Below, in pieces: positions 54,489-62,418 of a stretch of 64,000 nt of DNA. The notes beneath the pieces are model-generated. The model did no database searches, was not told where the DNA came from, and was given only the letters and a program-made list of their open reading frames with translations. The position numbers were made by a program, and so were the translations under genes. The DNA is taken from IMG/VR virus record IMGVR_UViG_3300009705_003007, positions 1-64,000 of that record, one strand, 5' to 3'. The stretch's first letter is position 1. Every line of letters begins with the position of its first letter. The stretch comes from a virus.

Positions 54489-56113
54489 GTTCTGTCCCTT
54501 CTAATTGATTCCCATGTGTTTCTTCTATTGCATAGATTCAACATCATATTATACGATTCATTTTCACCAAACGGCTCAAACGTAGGTTTAACGAACTTGT
54601 AAGAGTCTTCGTTTAGATACATTTCGCCAGTACCCTCCACGTACATTCCATAATTTAAGTCTCTAATAAGTCTTGACTCAAAATAAGTATTTAGTTTTTC
54701 TGGCTCTCCAAGAACTTCTGTTATTAACCATCTAGCATACTCTGAAGAAGATAAACCAGCAGAAGCTTTTTTCGCCGGTTGATGAATTCTTGGAGGAGAT
54801 TTCCAAGTTTCCTCAACTGGTTTTAATTTTATTGAATCAAAGTATTCTCCCCACTTCTTCGCCGTGTCATCCCACTGATAATGTTTCTCAAAATTTTTCC
54901 TAGTTTTCTCTCCAACGCTTCTTTGTTCTTCTTTTGTTAAATTAAAGAAGTCCTGCATTATTGCAGCTGTTGATTCATTGTCTGGGACGGCTCTATTACA
55001 CCCTGTTTCAACTTCGTTGTATAAGCCTTTTACTTTTATGGGATATCCTTCTAGCTTTCTGATAACGCTACTCATTGCGGAATAGTCCACACTGGCAACA
55101 GGAACCCCACAGGCGGCAGCTTCTACTTGCGGTAGACCAAAACCCTCACTGTTTGCGTACTGTACATACAAGTCAAACAGGTTCATTATTTTTGATAGGT
55201 ATTCATACGATGCGCCCTTTTGAACGCTCGCTAGCCCAGCGGAAAATCTGCCACATTCTGGGCATTTTCTTCTTGCGTCAGAAAAGAAAGAAGGAAAGGC
55301 GTTTTTACACTCGTTGCACACATACGTGAACACAACCTTGCTTGAAAGTTTGTAACGATTAAGGAGCTTGGGTATATCCCACCCTAAGTCAGGATAGCTA
55401 GTGTGGCAATATAATAAGACATCGTTTCTTTTGCTTTTATCCAAAAACATCCTGAAGGACTCAAACAAGTCTGGAAAGAGTTTTCTTCTTTGGTTTCTCA
55501 TCACAGTCCCAATAAATTTTACATCAGGATCAAAACCCATACTCTTCTTATGTTCTTCTTTATCTGCAACTGGTTGATAAGCAGCATCGGCTGATGGAGG
55601 TGCGCTACCTAAGCATTTTATAGCGTTGTTAGATTCGTTAATTAAAACCTCATGACCCCAATCTGAATAGTTAAATACTCCATCGGCGTTTGCAAACGTG
55701 CTTAACCATTGTTCGTTTTGCGGAGCTGCATCAACGGTTGGCATAATAACCCAATGGAAATATGGCCTAAAAGGAGATCGTTCCTGATATTCAAACATCC
55801 AAAAATCACGTATGTCACAAACTATGTCTGGTAGAAAATTTAGTAATACAGATTCAAATTTATATTCACCAAATTGGTTTGTCGGCAAAGATTCATACTT
55901 TGCTTTCTCTTCTTCTGTTGAGGGCATGTTTCCATAGAAAGTCCAAGGAACAGAGGACATTCTTTGGTCTTTGTCGTCTCCGTAACTAGCAAATTCTGCT
56001 AACTCGTATTTATTAGTAGCGTGTAAACGACTCATCACTTCACGCATGTACGTAGCGTAACCAGTGTTCAAATAGGTGGCTTCACCGCAGAAGAGTATTC
56101 TTTTTTTTCTCAT
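54485..56113 (-). CDS. Family 4 glycosyltransferase with inserted zinc ribbon
   Basis: A 542-residue GT-B protein, first of the glycan block. N-terminus I-L-F-C-G-E-A-T-Y-L-N-T-G-Y-A-T. Donor-site segment Y-A-N-S-E-G-F-G-L-P-Q-V-E-A-A-A-C-G-V-P near residue 320-340, with both glutamates of E-x7-E. Between the two conserved parts (about residues 262-290) lies C-N-E-C plus C-P-E-C-G, a complete zinc-ribbon insertion not usual for GT4 enzymes. A C-terminal extension of about 110 residues (from K-S-P-P-R-I-H-Q-P) is also present. It is ATGA-coupled to the sigma factor gene, so the glycan block is transcribed with replication and transcription genes. Confidence 0.85.
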   Translation of the reverse strand: MRKKRILFCGEATYLNTGYATYMREVMSRLHATNKYELAEFASYGDDKDQRMSSVPWTFYGNMPSTEEEKAKYESLPTNQFGEYKFESVLLNFLPDIVCDIRDFWMFEYQERSPFRPYFHWVIMPTVDAAPQNEQWLSTFANADGVFNYSDWGHEVLINESNNAIKCLGSAPPSADAAYQPVADKEEHKKSMGFDPDVKFIGTVMRNQRRKLFPDLFESFRMFLDKSKRNDVLLYCHTSYPDLGWDIPKLLNRYKLSSKVVFTYVCNECKNAFPSFFSDARRKCPECGRFSAGLASVQKGASYEYLSKIMNLFDLYVQYANSEGFGLPQVEAAACGVPVASVDYSAMSSVIRKLEGYPIKVKGLYNEVETGCNRAVPDNESTAAIMQDFFNLTKEEQRSVGEKTRKNFEKHYQWDDTAKKWGEYFDSIKLKPVEETWKSPPRIHQPAKKASAGLSSSEYARWLITEVLGEPEKLNTYFESRLIRDLNYGMYVEGTGEMYLNEDSYKFVKPTFEPFGENESYNMMLNLCNRRNTWESIRRDRT

Positions 56114-56673
56114 GTGTTATATTCTTGTAGCAATTTAATAATTAATTCTATTTTACATTTTATGTCTTCTTTTGAACACGAAGTAAAGCTTCCTATTTCA
56201 CTATTTGTATATCCCTGAATTCTAAGCTTTACTATAAACTTATTCTCTTCCGATAGCAAATCCGGAAGATAGTCTTCTATATCTTCTTTGTTGTCGGAGG
56301 TCTTGTCTTGTTCTAATACACATCTAAATTCTGAATTTCCAATCTTGTTTACTTTTTTGTTCATTGTAGAGATTGCGTTTTTTATACAAATGCTTGCAAA
56401 CGTGCTAAATATAGCTTTATTTTTATCATGAGTTCTAATAGCCTTAAGGAGGCCAATCAAACCAGCTTGAATATAATCTTCAAAATTATTGTCATTCAAA
56501 AAGCAAAGAGCTTGAGAAACAACCAATCCGTAGTTTTGATGGATCAGTTTTTCCTCAAGCTCTTTTTGTTCTTCTAGTATATTATCAGCTAGATTCTTGC
56601 TTTTGGTTTTCTTGGCTGTTAAAGAGTTTGAATTCTTTAACCCTGAATTTTGTTGAGAATCTTTTGTTACCAT
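56110..56673 (-). CDS. Sigma-70-family RNA polymerase sigma factor
   Basis: A 187-residue protein. Region 2 is clear at about 37-100: L-I-H-Q-N-Y-G-L-V-V-S-Q-A, then F-E-D-Y-I-Q-A-G-L-I-G-L-L-K-A-I and F-S-T-F-A-S-I-C-I-K-N-A-I. Region 4 is a short helix-turn-helix at about 140-180 (LRIQGYTNSEIGSFTSCS). Regions 1 and 3 are absent, as in small phage late sigma factors of the T4 gp55 kind. The ATG at 56673 is the only ATG, GTG or TTG upstream of region 2, so the gene overlaps ssb by 89 bp. It may direct host RNA polymerase to the -35-less TGGTGTATAAT promoters of the virion genes; that link is inferred. Confidence 0.88.
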   Translation of the reverse strand: MVTKDSQQNSGLKNSNSLTAKKTKSKNLADNILEEQKELEEKLIHQNYGLVVSQALCFLNDNNFEDYIQAGLIGLLKAIRTHDKNKAIFSTFASICIKNAISTMNKKVNKIGNSEFRCVLEQDKTSDNKEDIEDYLPDLLSEENKFIVKLRIQGYTNSEIGSFTSCSKEDIKCKIELIIKLLQEYNT

Positions 56674-56944
56674 TTTTATCAGTCCAAGAGTTGTTTCTTG
56701 CGGAGGCGACTAAATCAATAACGTCACCCTTGTCGCAATATCTTTCTATCGTGATTCCACCTGAGTCCCACGCTTCAAAATCGAAAAAATTGACACTCTT
56801 TTTCTTTTCTCCGTTTTTTTCTTTTCTATACTCACTAATCGCTAAAGTAAAAGTGCATAGACTTGTATGCTCGAACTCTACAATTTCTGGAGCGTTTGTT
56901 AACTTTCCAATAAACCGACAATAGTTTGAAATAGTGTTAGCCAT
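56585..56944 (-). CDS. ssb: Single-stranded DNA-binding protein
   Basis: A 119-residue OB-fold protein. ATG 56971 is in frame, but ATG 56944 is preceded by AAGGAAAG and gives the expected start M-A-N-T-I-S-N-Y-C-R-F-I-G-K-L. Seen: F-T-L-A-I-S-E-Y-R-K near residue 34, N-F-F-D-F-E-A-W near 54, E-R-Y-C-D-K-G-D-V-I-D-L-V near 66 and F-R-V-K-E-F-K near 100, as in bacterial and phage SSB. The C-tail (QENQKQESS) lacks the acidic D-D-x-I-P-F tip of bacterial SSB, so partner recruitment must differ. Its 3' part overlaps the sigma gene. A -35/-10 pair lies upstream at 56986-57013. Confidence 0.88.
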   Translation of the reverse strand: MANTISNYCRFIGKLTNAPEIVEFEHTSLCTFTLAISEYRKEKNGEKKKSVNFFDFEAWDSGGITIERYCDKGDVIDLVASARNNSWTDKNGNKRFSTKFRVKEFKLFNSQENQKQESS

Positions 56945-56985
56945 TTTCTTTCCTTTTTTCAATAAGACCAAAAACTAATAATGAA

Positions 56986-57013
56986 TGGTATGCAAGTCTG
57001 AGGTTTTTGTCAA
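56986..57013 (-). promoter_or_regulatory. Candidate sigma-70 promoter for ssb and downstream genes
   Basis: Reading leftward, a perfect TTGACA (57013-57008) is followed after 16 bases by TACCAT (56991-56986, four of six -10 positions), 41 bp before the ssb start. It overlaps the stop of the polymerase C-terminal gene. This 65-bp gap is the second sizeable one on the minus strand. It would drive ssb, sigma and the glycan block using the host sigma. Confidence 0.4.
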
Positions 57014-58602
57014 CTTAGTTCTATCACGTCGTCTACAATTAAGCCATCGTCTATTTGGTATCGTTTATTTTTAGAACTCTGACCTACTAGTATTACATTG
57101 TTTCCTTCGTATAAAACGTTTTTGTATTCCTTCCACTTGTCCGAAAAGATTGTGACTGTATCCAAAGCTCCTGTATGATCTTCGACACACAGAAATGCCA
57201 TTTCAACACCCTTCATCTTTCCCTTTTTAGTTACGTATCTTTTAACTTCTGATATAGTAACGGCCATCTTGACACCGTTTTTCTTGCCGTCCAAGAACTC
57301 TTTAATCGTTGTGTTGGCGAGCTTTGTATCGTAGGTTTCCACCCTTGAGTACGTCAACGCAACCCCAAGATAATTTTCTTCTGTCCTTATAATCCATTCT
57401 GGGTCATCTTTCATTGAGTGAGATGGTTTTTCACAATAAATTACTAAATCAGATATTATTCCTGATCTTCTACTATTAAAAGCAGCACCACCTTCTTTCT
57501 TGGTGGGTGACATCTTTTTTAGCAAGTTCATAAGGTCTTTATACTTATTATAATTGTTAATACCCCATTCTTGCTCTTTTTTTGTTAGGTTTCCCCAAGT
57601 ATCAGTTTCATCTAGCATTTGTTTTCTTGACTCTGGAAGATGAGCAAAAAAACCAATTGATATCAATGCCACAAGCATTCTTGAGTTAATCTTGGGTGAG
57701 ACCAACACAAGAAACTCAAACCAAGACCAATCAGGTAGTTTTTTGCCTATCTCTTCTTCTGCAATCCTAATTTCATCTTTAAATTTTTCTATCTGCTTCA
57801 TGCCTATAGATTTCACATCGAGAAGACCAAAATATATTTTGCGGTCAATAATGTCAGTTGAAACATTAACATCTTGTATTGAAGGAGGACTCATGTAGAT
57901 TTCACTATTCTTAGCATCGTTAACAAGCTCTTTTACTTCTTGTTGTGGATCAGGTTTTCCAGAAGAGTGAATAAGATAGTTGCAGTAAAACTCAAGAGGA
58001 TGGTGAGATTTAGCGTAAGCGCTCCAATAAGCACAGATGGCATAAGACACAGCGTGGGATTTGTTAAACGAATACCTACTTGAGGCTTCAATCCAGCTAA
58101 AGATTTCTTCAGCCTCTTCTTCGTTAACGATCTTCTCTACAATGGCTCCTTTTAAAAACTTCTTTTTAACCTCAGCCATAAGGTCTGCCTTCTTCTTACC
58201 AATAGCTTTACGAAGATCGTCTGCTTCCTGAAGGTTAAACCCCGCAAGCTGCTGCACTATTTTCATAGCCTGTTCTTGATAAACAAGAACTCCTTGAGTT
58301 CCTTTTAAGATTGGCTCAAGAGAAGGATGAAGGTATGTTATTTCTTCTTTAAGGTTTTTTCGATCAACAAACCTTTGGGTCATTGACTTGCCATCTTGGA
58401 TAGCCTTTAATGTTCCCGGTCTAATAATCGAAACTAAAGCAGCAAGCTCTTCTATGTTTCTAGGTCTAACACGTTTAGCCCAAGATTTTCCAAGATTGCT
58501 TTCTAATTGAAAAACCCCTTTTGTCTTCCCTGAGCATATTAAGTCCCAAGTTTTTTCATCGCAAAAATCAATACTGAGAACATCAAATGTGGAGGTTTCC
58601 AT
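57010..58602 (-). CDS. dnaE: DNA polymerase III alpha, C-terminal part (fingers to OB)
   Basis: A 530-residue protein. ATG 58638 is in frame but lies inside the exonuclease gene; ATG 58602 gives the start M-E-T-S-T-F-D-V-L-S-I-D-F, in the position of the family's linker after the palm. Seen: G-K-T-K-G-V-F-Q-L-E-S, I-R-P-G-T-L, G-V-L-V-Y-Q-E-Q-A-M, R-K-A-I-G-K-K-K and R-Y-S-F-N-K-S-H-A-V-S-Y. A helix-hairpin-helix region (LLDVKSIGMKQIEKF) and an OB domain at about 445-530 follow. It completes the 638-residue N-terminal part encoded at 59480; together 1168 residues, the length of normal bacterial DnaE. No intein is visible. It overlaps the exonuclease gene by 20 bp. Confidence 0.93.
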   Translation of the reverse strand: METSTFDVLSIDFCDEKTWDLICSGKTKGVFQLESNLGKSWAKRVRPRNIEELAALVSIIRPGTLKAIQDGKSMTQRFVDRKNLKEEITYLHPSLEPILKGTQGVLVYQEQAMKIVQQLAGFNLQEADDLRKAIGKKKADLMAEVKKKFLKGAIVEKIVNEEEAEEIFSWIEASSRYSFNKSHAVSYAICAYWSAYAKSHHPLEFYCNYLIHSSGKPDPQQEVKELVNDAKNSEIYMSPPSIQDVNVSTDIIDRKIYFGLLDVKSIGMKQIEKFKDEIRIAEEEIGKKLPDWSWFEFLVLVSPKINSRMLVALISIGFFAHLPESRKQMLDETDTWGNLTKKEQEWGINNYNKYKDLMNLLKKMSPTKKEGGAAFNSRRSGIISDLVIYCEKPSHSMKDDPEWIIRTEENYLGVALTYSRVETYDTKLANTTIKEFLDGKKNGVKMAVTISEVKRYVTKKGKMKGVEMAFLCVEDHTGALDTVTIFSDKWKEYKNVLYEGNNVILVGQSSKNKRYQIDDGLIVDDVIELS

Positions 58603-59266
58603 CTGCAAAAGCCTTTTCAAATTTAATTTTTGGAGCAATTCGTCTGTGGAGCTTCATAAAGCCTATCATCAAATTTGCCGTATCTTTAACATCTTGCAAT
58701 GCGTCGTGAGCATTTTCCTTACTTATACCAAACAGGTCACGCATTGAATCCATGCTTAACGATTTTACATCGGCATTATTTTCCATCCACATCCAAACAT
58801 TATCCATTACATCAATTCTATGGATTTTATTAAACAGTACTTGCTTTCCTGTTTTCTTGTCGGTTGGGCCGTATTGCTCACACATGCGCTGAACAATAGG
58901 CATGTCGAATCCTACTATGTTGTAACCGGCGGCTACTGGAGCGTAGTAGGGAGTGCCTTTGAAGTTGTACCTGTTAACAAAATTGGCGAACTTTTTCCAA
59001 ACCGTTCTAGCAGCAGGAGCTTTAGCTAGCTCTTCTCTTGTCTTGCCGTTCACGGCTAGGGCTTCGTCTTCTATTGGGTCTAGCCCTTTCTCGATAGCTT
59101 CCTCGTCGTCTAGAATAGGACGAATTAAACTTTCAAAGTACCCCTCTGGCTGAACGGTTAACTTTCTTCCGTGTATGGCGACTGCCGCAATTTGAACTGG
59201 TTGCGTCTTGTCTGGGTTACGAGAACCTGTCTCAAAATCGAATACAATAATATCTCTATAGTTCAT
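58583..59266 (-). CDS. DEDDh 3'-5' exonuclease (DnaQ-like proofreading subunit)
   Basis: A 227-residue protein. Motif ExoI is V-F-D-F-E-T-G (D10, E12), ExoII is G-Y-N-I-V-G-F-D-M-P near residue 127 and ExoIII is H-D-A-L-Q-D-V-K-D near 186: a complete DEDDh set. It is probably the proofreading subunit for the split polymerase because its gene lies between the two polymerase parts and overlaps both small neighbours (4 and 20 bp). An unusual insertion (P-T-D-K-K-T-G-K-Q) follows ExoII. It could also be a separate DNA-repair nuclease. Confidence 0.9.
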   Translation of the reverse strand: MNYRDIIVFDFETGSRNPDKTQPVQIAAVAIHGRKLTVQPEGYFESLIRPILDDEEAIEKGLDPIEDEALAVNGKTREELAKAPAARTVWKKFANFVNRYNFKGTPYYAPVAAGYNIVGFDMPIVQRMCEQYGPTDKKTGKQVLFNKIHRIDVMDNVWMWMENNADVKSLSMDSMRDLFGISKENAHDALQDVKDTANLMIGFMKLHRRIAPKIKFEKAFADGNLHI

Positions 59267-59487
59267 TTGATCTTCCTTCTTATTTCAAAAAATTTATCTA
59301 AAGCTTCGTCAACGTCTTCATATAGTTCGCTAAAAAAATATGAATGTACTTGGTATTTAGTCCGTTTAATAACTGATTGATAAAAATCGTTTATTTTACA
59401 AATAGACAGACTCTTGTACTCTGTGTATTTTCCATTTTGGATTCTGCTCTTTATGTTTTGTCGGTAGCTTTTGTTTTGTTTAGACAT
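59263..59487 (-). CDS. Small basic protein between polymerase and exonuclease genes
   Basis: A 74-residue protein. A TTG at 59499 is in frame, but ATG 59487 follows GAAAG and overlaps the polymerase stop by 8 bp. The N-terminal 30 residues are very basic (KQNKSYRQNIKSRIQNGKY), the C-terminal half is acidic and helical (FSELYEDVDEALDKFFEIRRKI). Its place within the split polymerase operon hints at a replication accessory role such as bridging the two polymerase parts; no family is recognised. Confidence 0.6.
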   Translation of the reverse strand: MSKQNKSYRQNIKSRIQNGKYTEYKSLSICKINDFYQSVIKRTKYQVHSYFFSELYEDVDEALDKFFEIRRKIK

Positions 59488-61396
59488 TTTCGCTTTCAAG
59501 TTGATCTCTTACGCCCATGATTTTATCTAATAATGAAATTCCAAGTATGTCAAATTTTACATGACCCATAGACTCAAGGTCATTCATTTCCATACCTGCT
59601 ATTTTTTCAGAACCTTTTTTATCTCTAACCATTGGACAAACCTTATCTAGCTTGTGCGAAGATATGACAACGCCCGCTGCGTGTTTACCTTGAGATTTAA
59701 AAGTTCCCTCTATTCTCATTGCTTGCTCAAAGAGTTTAGCATAATCGCCTTCCAGTTGCCCATCATCATTTAATCTACAATATTCTCTTAGCGTATCTGG
59801 TTGGTTCATTAGAGTCCATCTGATTACTGACGGGTTATCCATCTCTGCTAACTGATCAGACACTTCGTGTTCATGAGGTAGACTTTTTGTGATTGCGTTC
59901 ATTTCATCAAAACCGCAGGCCTCGTTCATGCGTAAAACTTCTTTGAGGGCGCTACGTCCTTGTAGTCTACCAAACGTGACCATTTGACCGACTCTTTCTG
60001 AGCCATATTTATTTCTTATGTAATCTATAGTATCGTCGCGTTTTGAAGCTGGTACGTCAATGTCAATATCTGGAAGAGAAACATGACCAGCGGTATTACG
60101 GCCAGCGTTATAAAATCTTTCAAAAATTAAACCATATTCAATTGGGTCTACTTGAGTGATTCCTACTAAGTACGAGATTAAACATCCAGCAGCAGAACCT
60201 CTTCCCGGCCCCGGAATATAACCCTTATTATGAACACTATTGACTATATCTCTAACAATAAGAAAATACCCAGACAGGTTGGCTTGGCTTATAACCTCAA
60301 GTTCTTTTTTCACTCTTTCTGTGTACAACGTCTTTGTTTCTATAGTATTAACTTTTCCAGTTGGGGCAAGTCTACTTACCCACCCTTCTCTACAGAGATT
60401 ACGAAGATGGTCTTCTTCTGACTTGTCTTCAGGGCAGGAAAATTCTGGAAGCATGGGCTGACCAAGAATATCGTAATCTTCACACATGTCAGCTATTTGC
60501 ATAGTGGCTGCTATTTCATGTGGTTGATTAACTGCTTGTATTTCTTCAGGCGAAGGGATATGAAAATTGTTTGATTTCATAAAACCGCCAAAGGCTACAT
60601 CTTTGTTTTCTTCTAGCTTTTTCTTAATTCCACGCAAAGTGGTTTTCATAGCAGAGCAAAGCAGTAACAGTTGGTCGCCAGAGTCTTGTTTTTCTGGGTA
60701 GTGAGAGTCTGCCGTAGCGACGCTTTGAAAATTGTATTTTTTTGCTATGTATCTTAACCCTTGAACAACCAAGCTAGCGGCAGGAGAGTTTTCTTGATCT
60801 ATTGCTTGTATTTCAATAAAGAAGTTTTCCTTACCAAAAATGTCCCGATATTGATTTGCCAGCAAAAGAACCTGATCCACCCATTCGGGATGGATATACC
60901 TTTTAGCTTCCTCTTCTGTTGAGGCAGAGTAGGCTAATTTTACATCAACAAAGATGGCGTTCGCTAGATCGCTTCCAAGATGACCGCTAAAGGCAACCAA
61001 GTCGCCACCTGCGAATTGACCAAGAGTTTTCAAATCAAAGCGAGGTCTGTAGTAAAAGTTTTCTTCATCATTACTTTTTGAAACAGCTTGGATTAAGTTG
61101 TTCCAACCATTTTTGTTTTTAGCTAACACACAAAGATGACTGAGCTTCCTATTTTCTTCGTTCTTGATTGTGCAATCGGAGGGGCTTAGGTAGAACTCAC
61201 AACCAAGTATTGGCTTAATGTTCTTAGAACGACAAGCTTGAGTAAAGGCCACAGCGCCTGATATGGTGCCGTGGTCAGTTAAGGCACAAGACTCAAAGCC
61301 TAGTTCTGAACAGCGTGAGGCAACCTGTGAAGGCTTTGAGAGGCCGTCTAGGAGACTATAGTGCGTATGCAGGTGTAAGGGCGTCCAGTTTGTCAT
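59480..61396 (-). CDS. dnaE: DNA polymerase III alpha, N-terminal part (PHP plus palm, all three catalytic Asp)
   Basis: A 638-residue protein. The PHP domain opens with P-L-H-L-H-T-H-Y-S-L-L-D-G (H8, H10, H12) and A-L-T-D-H-G-T. The palm carries G-P-G-R-G-S-A-A-G near residue 400, P-D-I-D-I-D (D443, D445), and K-F-D-I-L-G (D616), so all three catalytic aspartates are here. Between them are R-V-G-Q-M-V-T-F-G and G-K-H-A-A-G-V-V-I, both family signatures. It stops about 20 residues after D616 in L-E-S-E-N-V, exactly where an intact DnaE continues into the fingers. The rest is the separate gene at 57010. The start is at the ATG that overlaps the previous stop as ATGA. Confidence 0.95.
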   Translation of the reverse strand: MTNWTPLHLHTHYSLLDGLSKPSQVASRCSELGFESCALTDHGTISGAVAFTQACRSKNIKPILGCEFYLSPSDCTIKNEENRKLSHLCVLAKNKNGWNNLIQAVSKSNDEENFYYRPRFDLKTLGQFAGGDLVAFSGHLGSDLANAIFVDVKLAYSASTEEEAKRYIHPEWVDQVLLLANQYRDIFGKENFFIEIQAIDQENSPAASLVVQGLRYIAKKYNFQSVATADSHYPEKQDSGDQLLLLCSAMKTTLRGIKKKLEENKDVAFGGFMKSNNFHIPSPEEIQAVNQPHEIAATMQIADMCEDYDILGQPMLPEFSCPEDKSEEDHLRNLCREGWVSRLAPTGKVNTIETKTLYTERVKKELEVISQANLSGYFLIVRDIVNSVHNKGYIPGPGRGSAAGCLISYLVGITQVDPIEYGLIFERFYNAGRNTAGHVSLPDIDIDVPASKRDDTIDYIRNKYGSERVGQMVTFGRLQGRSALKEVLRMNEACGFDEMNAITKSLPHEHEVSDQLAEMDNPSVIRWTLMNQPDTLREYCRLNDDGQLEGDYAKLFEQAMRIEGTFKSQGKHAAGVVISSHKLDKVCPMVRDKKGSEKIAGMEMNDLESMGHVKFDILGISLLDKIMGVRDQLESENV

Positions 61397-62418
61397 TTTT
61401 CATCTTTCTTATCGTTGTCAACCAACCTACCACCACCGTCTCCGTAGGTAGTAATTTTATCAATAACTCCATACTCTTCAACAACTGCATTTACGCCTTT
61501 TAACACGAGTTCGTCTCGTATGTGCTGACAAAGGCTTTTTCCAGAGTCTTCGTATTCTTCGCTAAACTTACAAAGCCTTTGACACTTCCAATGTTTATGC
61601 TCATTAGAAAGAAGTCTGGGGTTTTGAATATCTCTGATTTGCTCAAATTTCTTACGTAGTATGTCTTCTGCTTTTTGGTAGTCGTCTTCGTCAAACACAA
61701 AAGAAAACAATCCACCTGCATTAATGTAATATATGCTTACTGAAAATTCACGTTCAGGATACATATTTTTAAGGGCGTAGTAATACAATAATAACTGAGT
61801 GTCGTTTTGTAGTTTACTGTATGTTTTTTCTTCGCCGGTTGCCCAGTCTAACCTCTTCCCTGTTTTGTAATCTAGTATTTCATAATACTCTTCGTTTTGT
61901 TTAAGTATTAAGTCAACCGTTCCCTTGATTGACAAATACCCTTCAATGGTTTTTCCACCAAGGTCGTATGAATATTTAGCCCACGGCTTCTTAATCTCAA
62001 AGTCAAAAAATAATTCCGTAGCAACCACCTCTTGGTTTCTAGGGTCTAACACTCCACCTTCATACGCTACCGCTTTTTCAGCCCACGATAGACATTTTCT
62101 TTTGTCTGCTTGGGTTATGTTAACTTCTGGAAAAGCAGAACTGTAATATTCAAAAGCAATATCGTTGAGCAATTCAAGATTATCACATTCTTCTAAGGTG
62201 AGAGTTTTTCCTGTCTCCTCGTCCTTCACCACATCAAGCCCATTAAGAATAGCGACCTTCTTGTCTCCAAGGGTTTGCATTACCTTGTGGGTTATTGTCC
62301 CCATTAAGGCTTTTTTGTTAGTCTTGTCTTTGAAAGATAAGTTGTACTGCAAAAAATACTTTTGCTGACAAAATTCTAACGTTCCTAAACTACTGCTTCT
62401 GTGGTAACAAACTATCAT
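61393..62418 (-). CDS. Cas4/AddB-type PD-(D/E)XK nuclease with Fe-S cysteines
   Basis: A 341-residue protein. Nuclease motifs are G-T-V-D-L-I near residue 165 and E-I-L-D-Y-K-T-G-K near 180. Cysteine C17 (L-E-F-C-Q-Q-K-Y) and the C-terminal C279-x3-C283-x13-C297 give the four-cysteine Fe-S clasp seen in Cas4 and AddB nucleases, where the first cysteine precedes the nuclease domain and three follow it. No helicase domain or cas gene is present, so a phage DNA end-processing role in replication or recombination is more likely than CRISPR adaptation. It overlaps the next upstream gene by 29 bp and the polymerase by ATGA. Confidence 0.85.
   Translation of the reverse strand: MIVCYHRSSSLGTLEFCQQKYFLQYNLSFKDKTNKKALMGTITHKVMQTLGDKKVAILNGLDVVKDEETGKTLTLEECDNLELLNDIAFEYYSSAFPEVNITQADKRKCLSWAEKAVAYEGGVLDPRNQEVVATELFFDFEIKKPWAKYSYDLGGKTIEGYLSIKGTVDLILKQNEEYYEILDYKTGKRLDWATGEEKTYSKLQNDTQLLLYYYALKNMYPEREFSVSIYYINAGGLFSFVFDEDDYQKAEDILRKKFEQIRDIQNPRLLSNEHKHWKCQRLCKFSEEYEDSGKSLCQHIRDELVLKGVNAVVEEYGVIDKITTYGDGGGRLVDNDKKDEK

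Noticed and set aside
57010-61396. Split intein in the polymerase pair
   Set aside because: The N-part ends L-E-S-E-N-V and the C-part begins M-E-T-S-T-F-D with no Cys/Ser +1 residue or intein block motifs at either end.
61393-62418. A CRISPR-Cas system signalled by the Cas4-like gene
   Set aside because: No other cas gene and no repeat-spacer array was seen; the gene belongs to the replication cluster.
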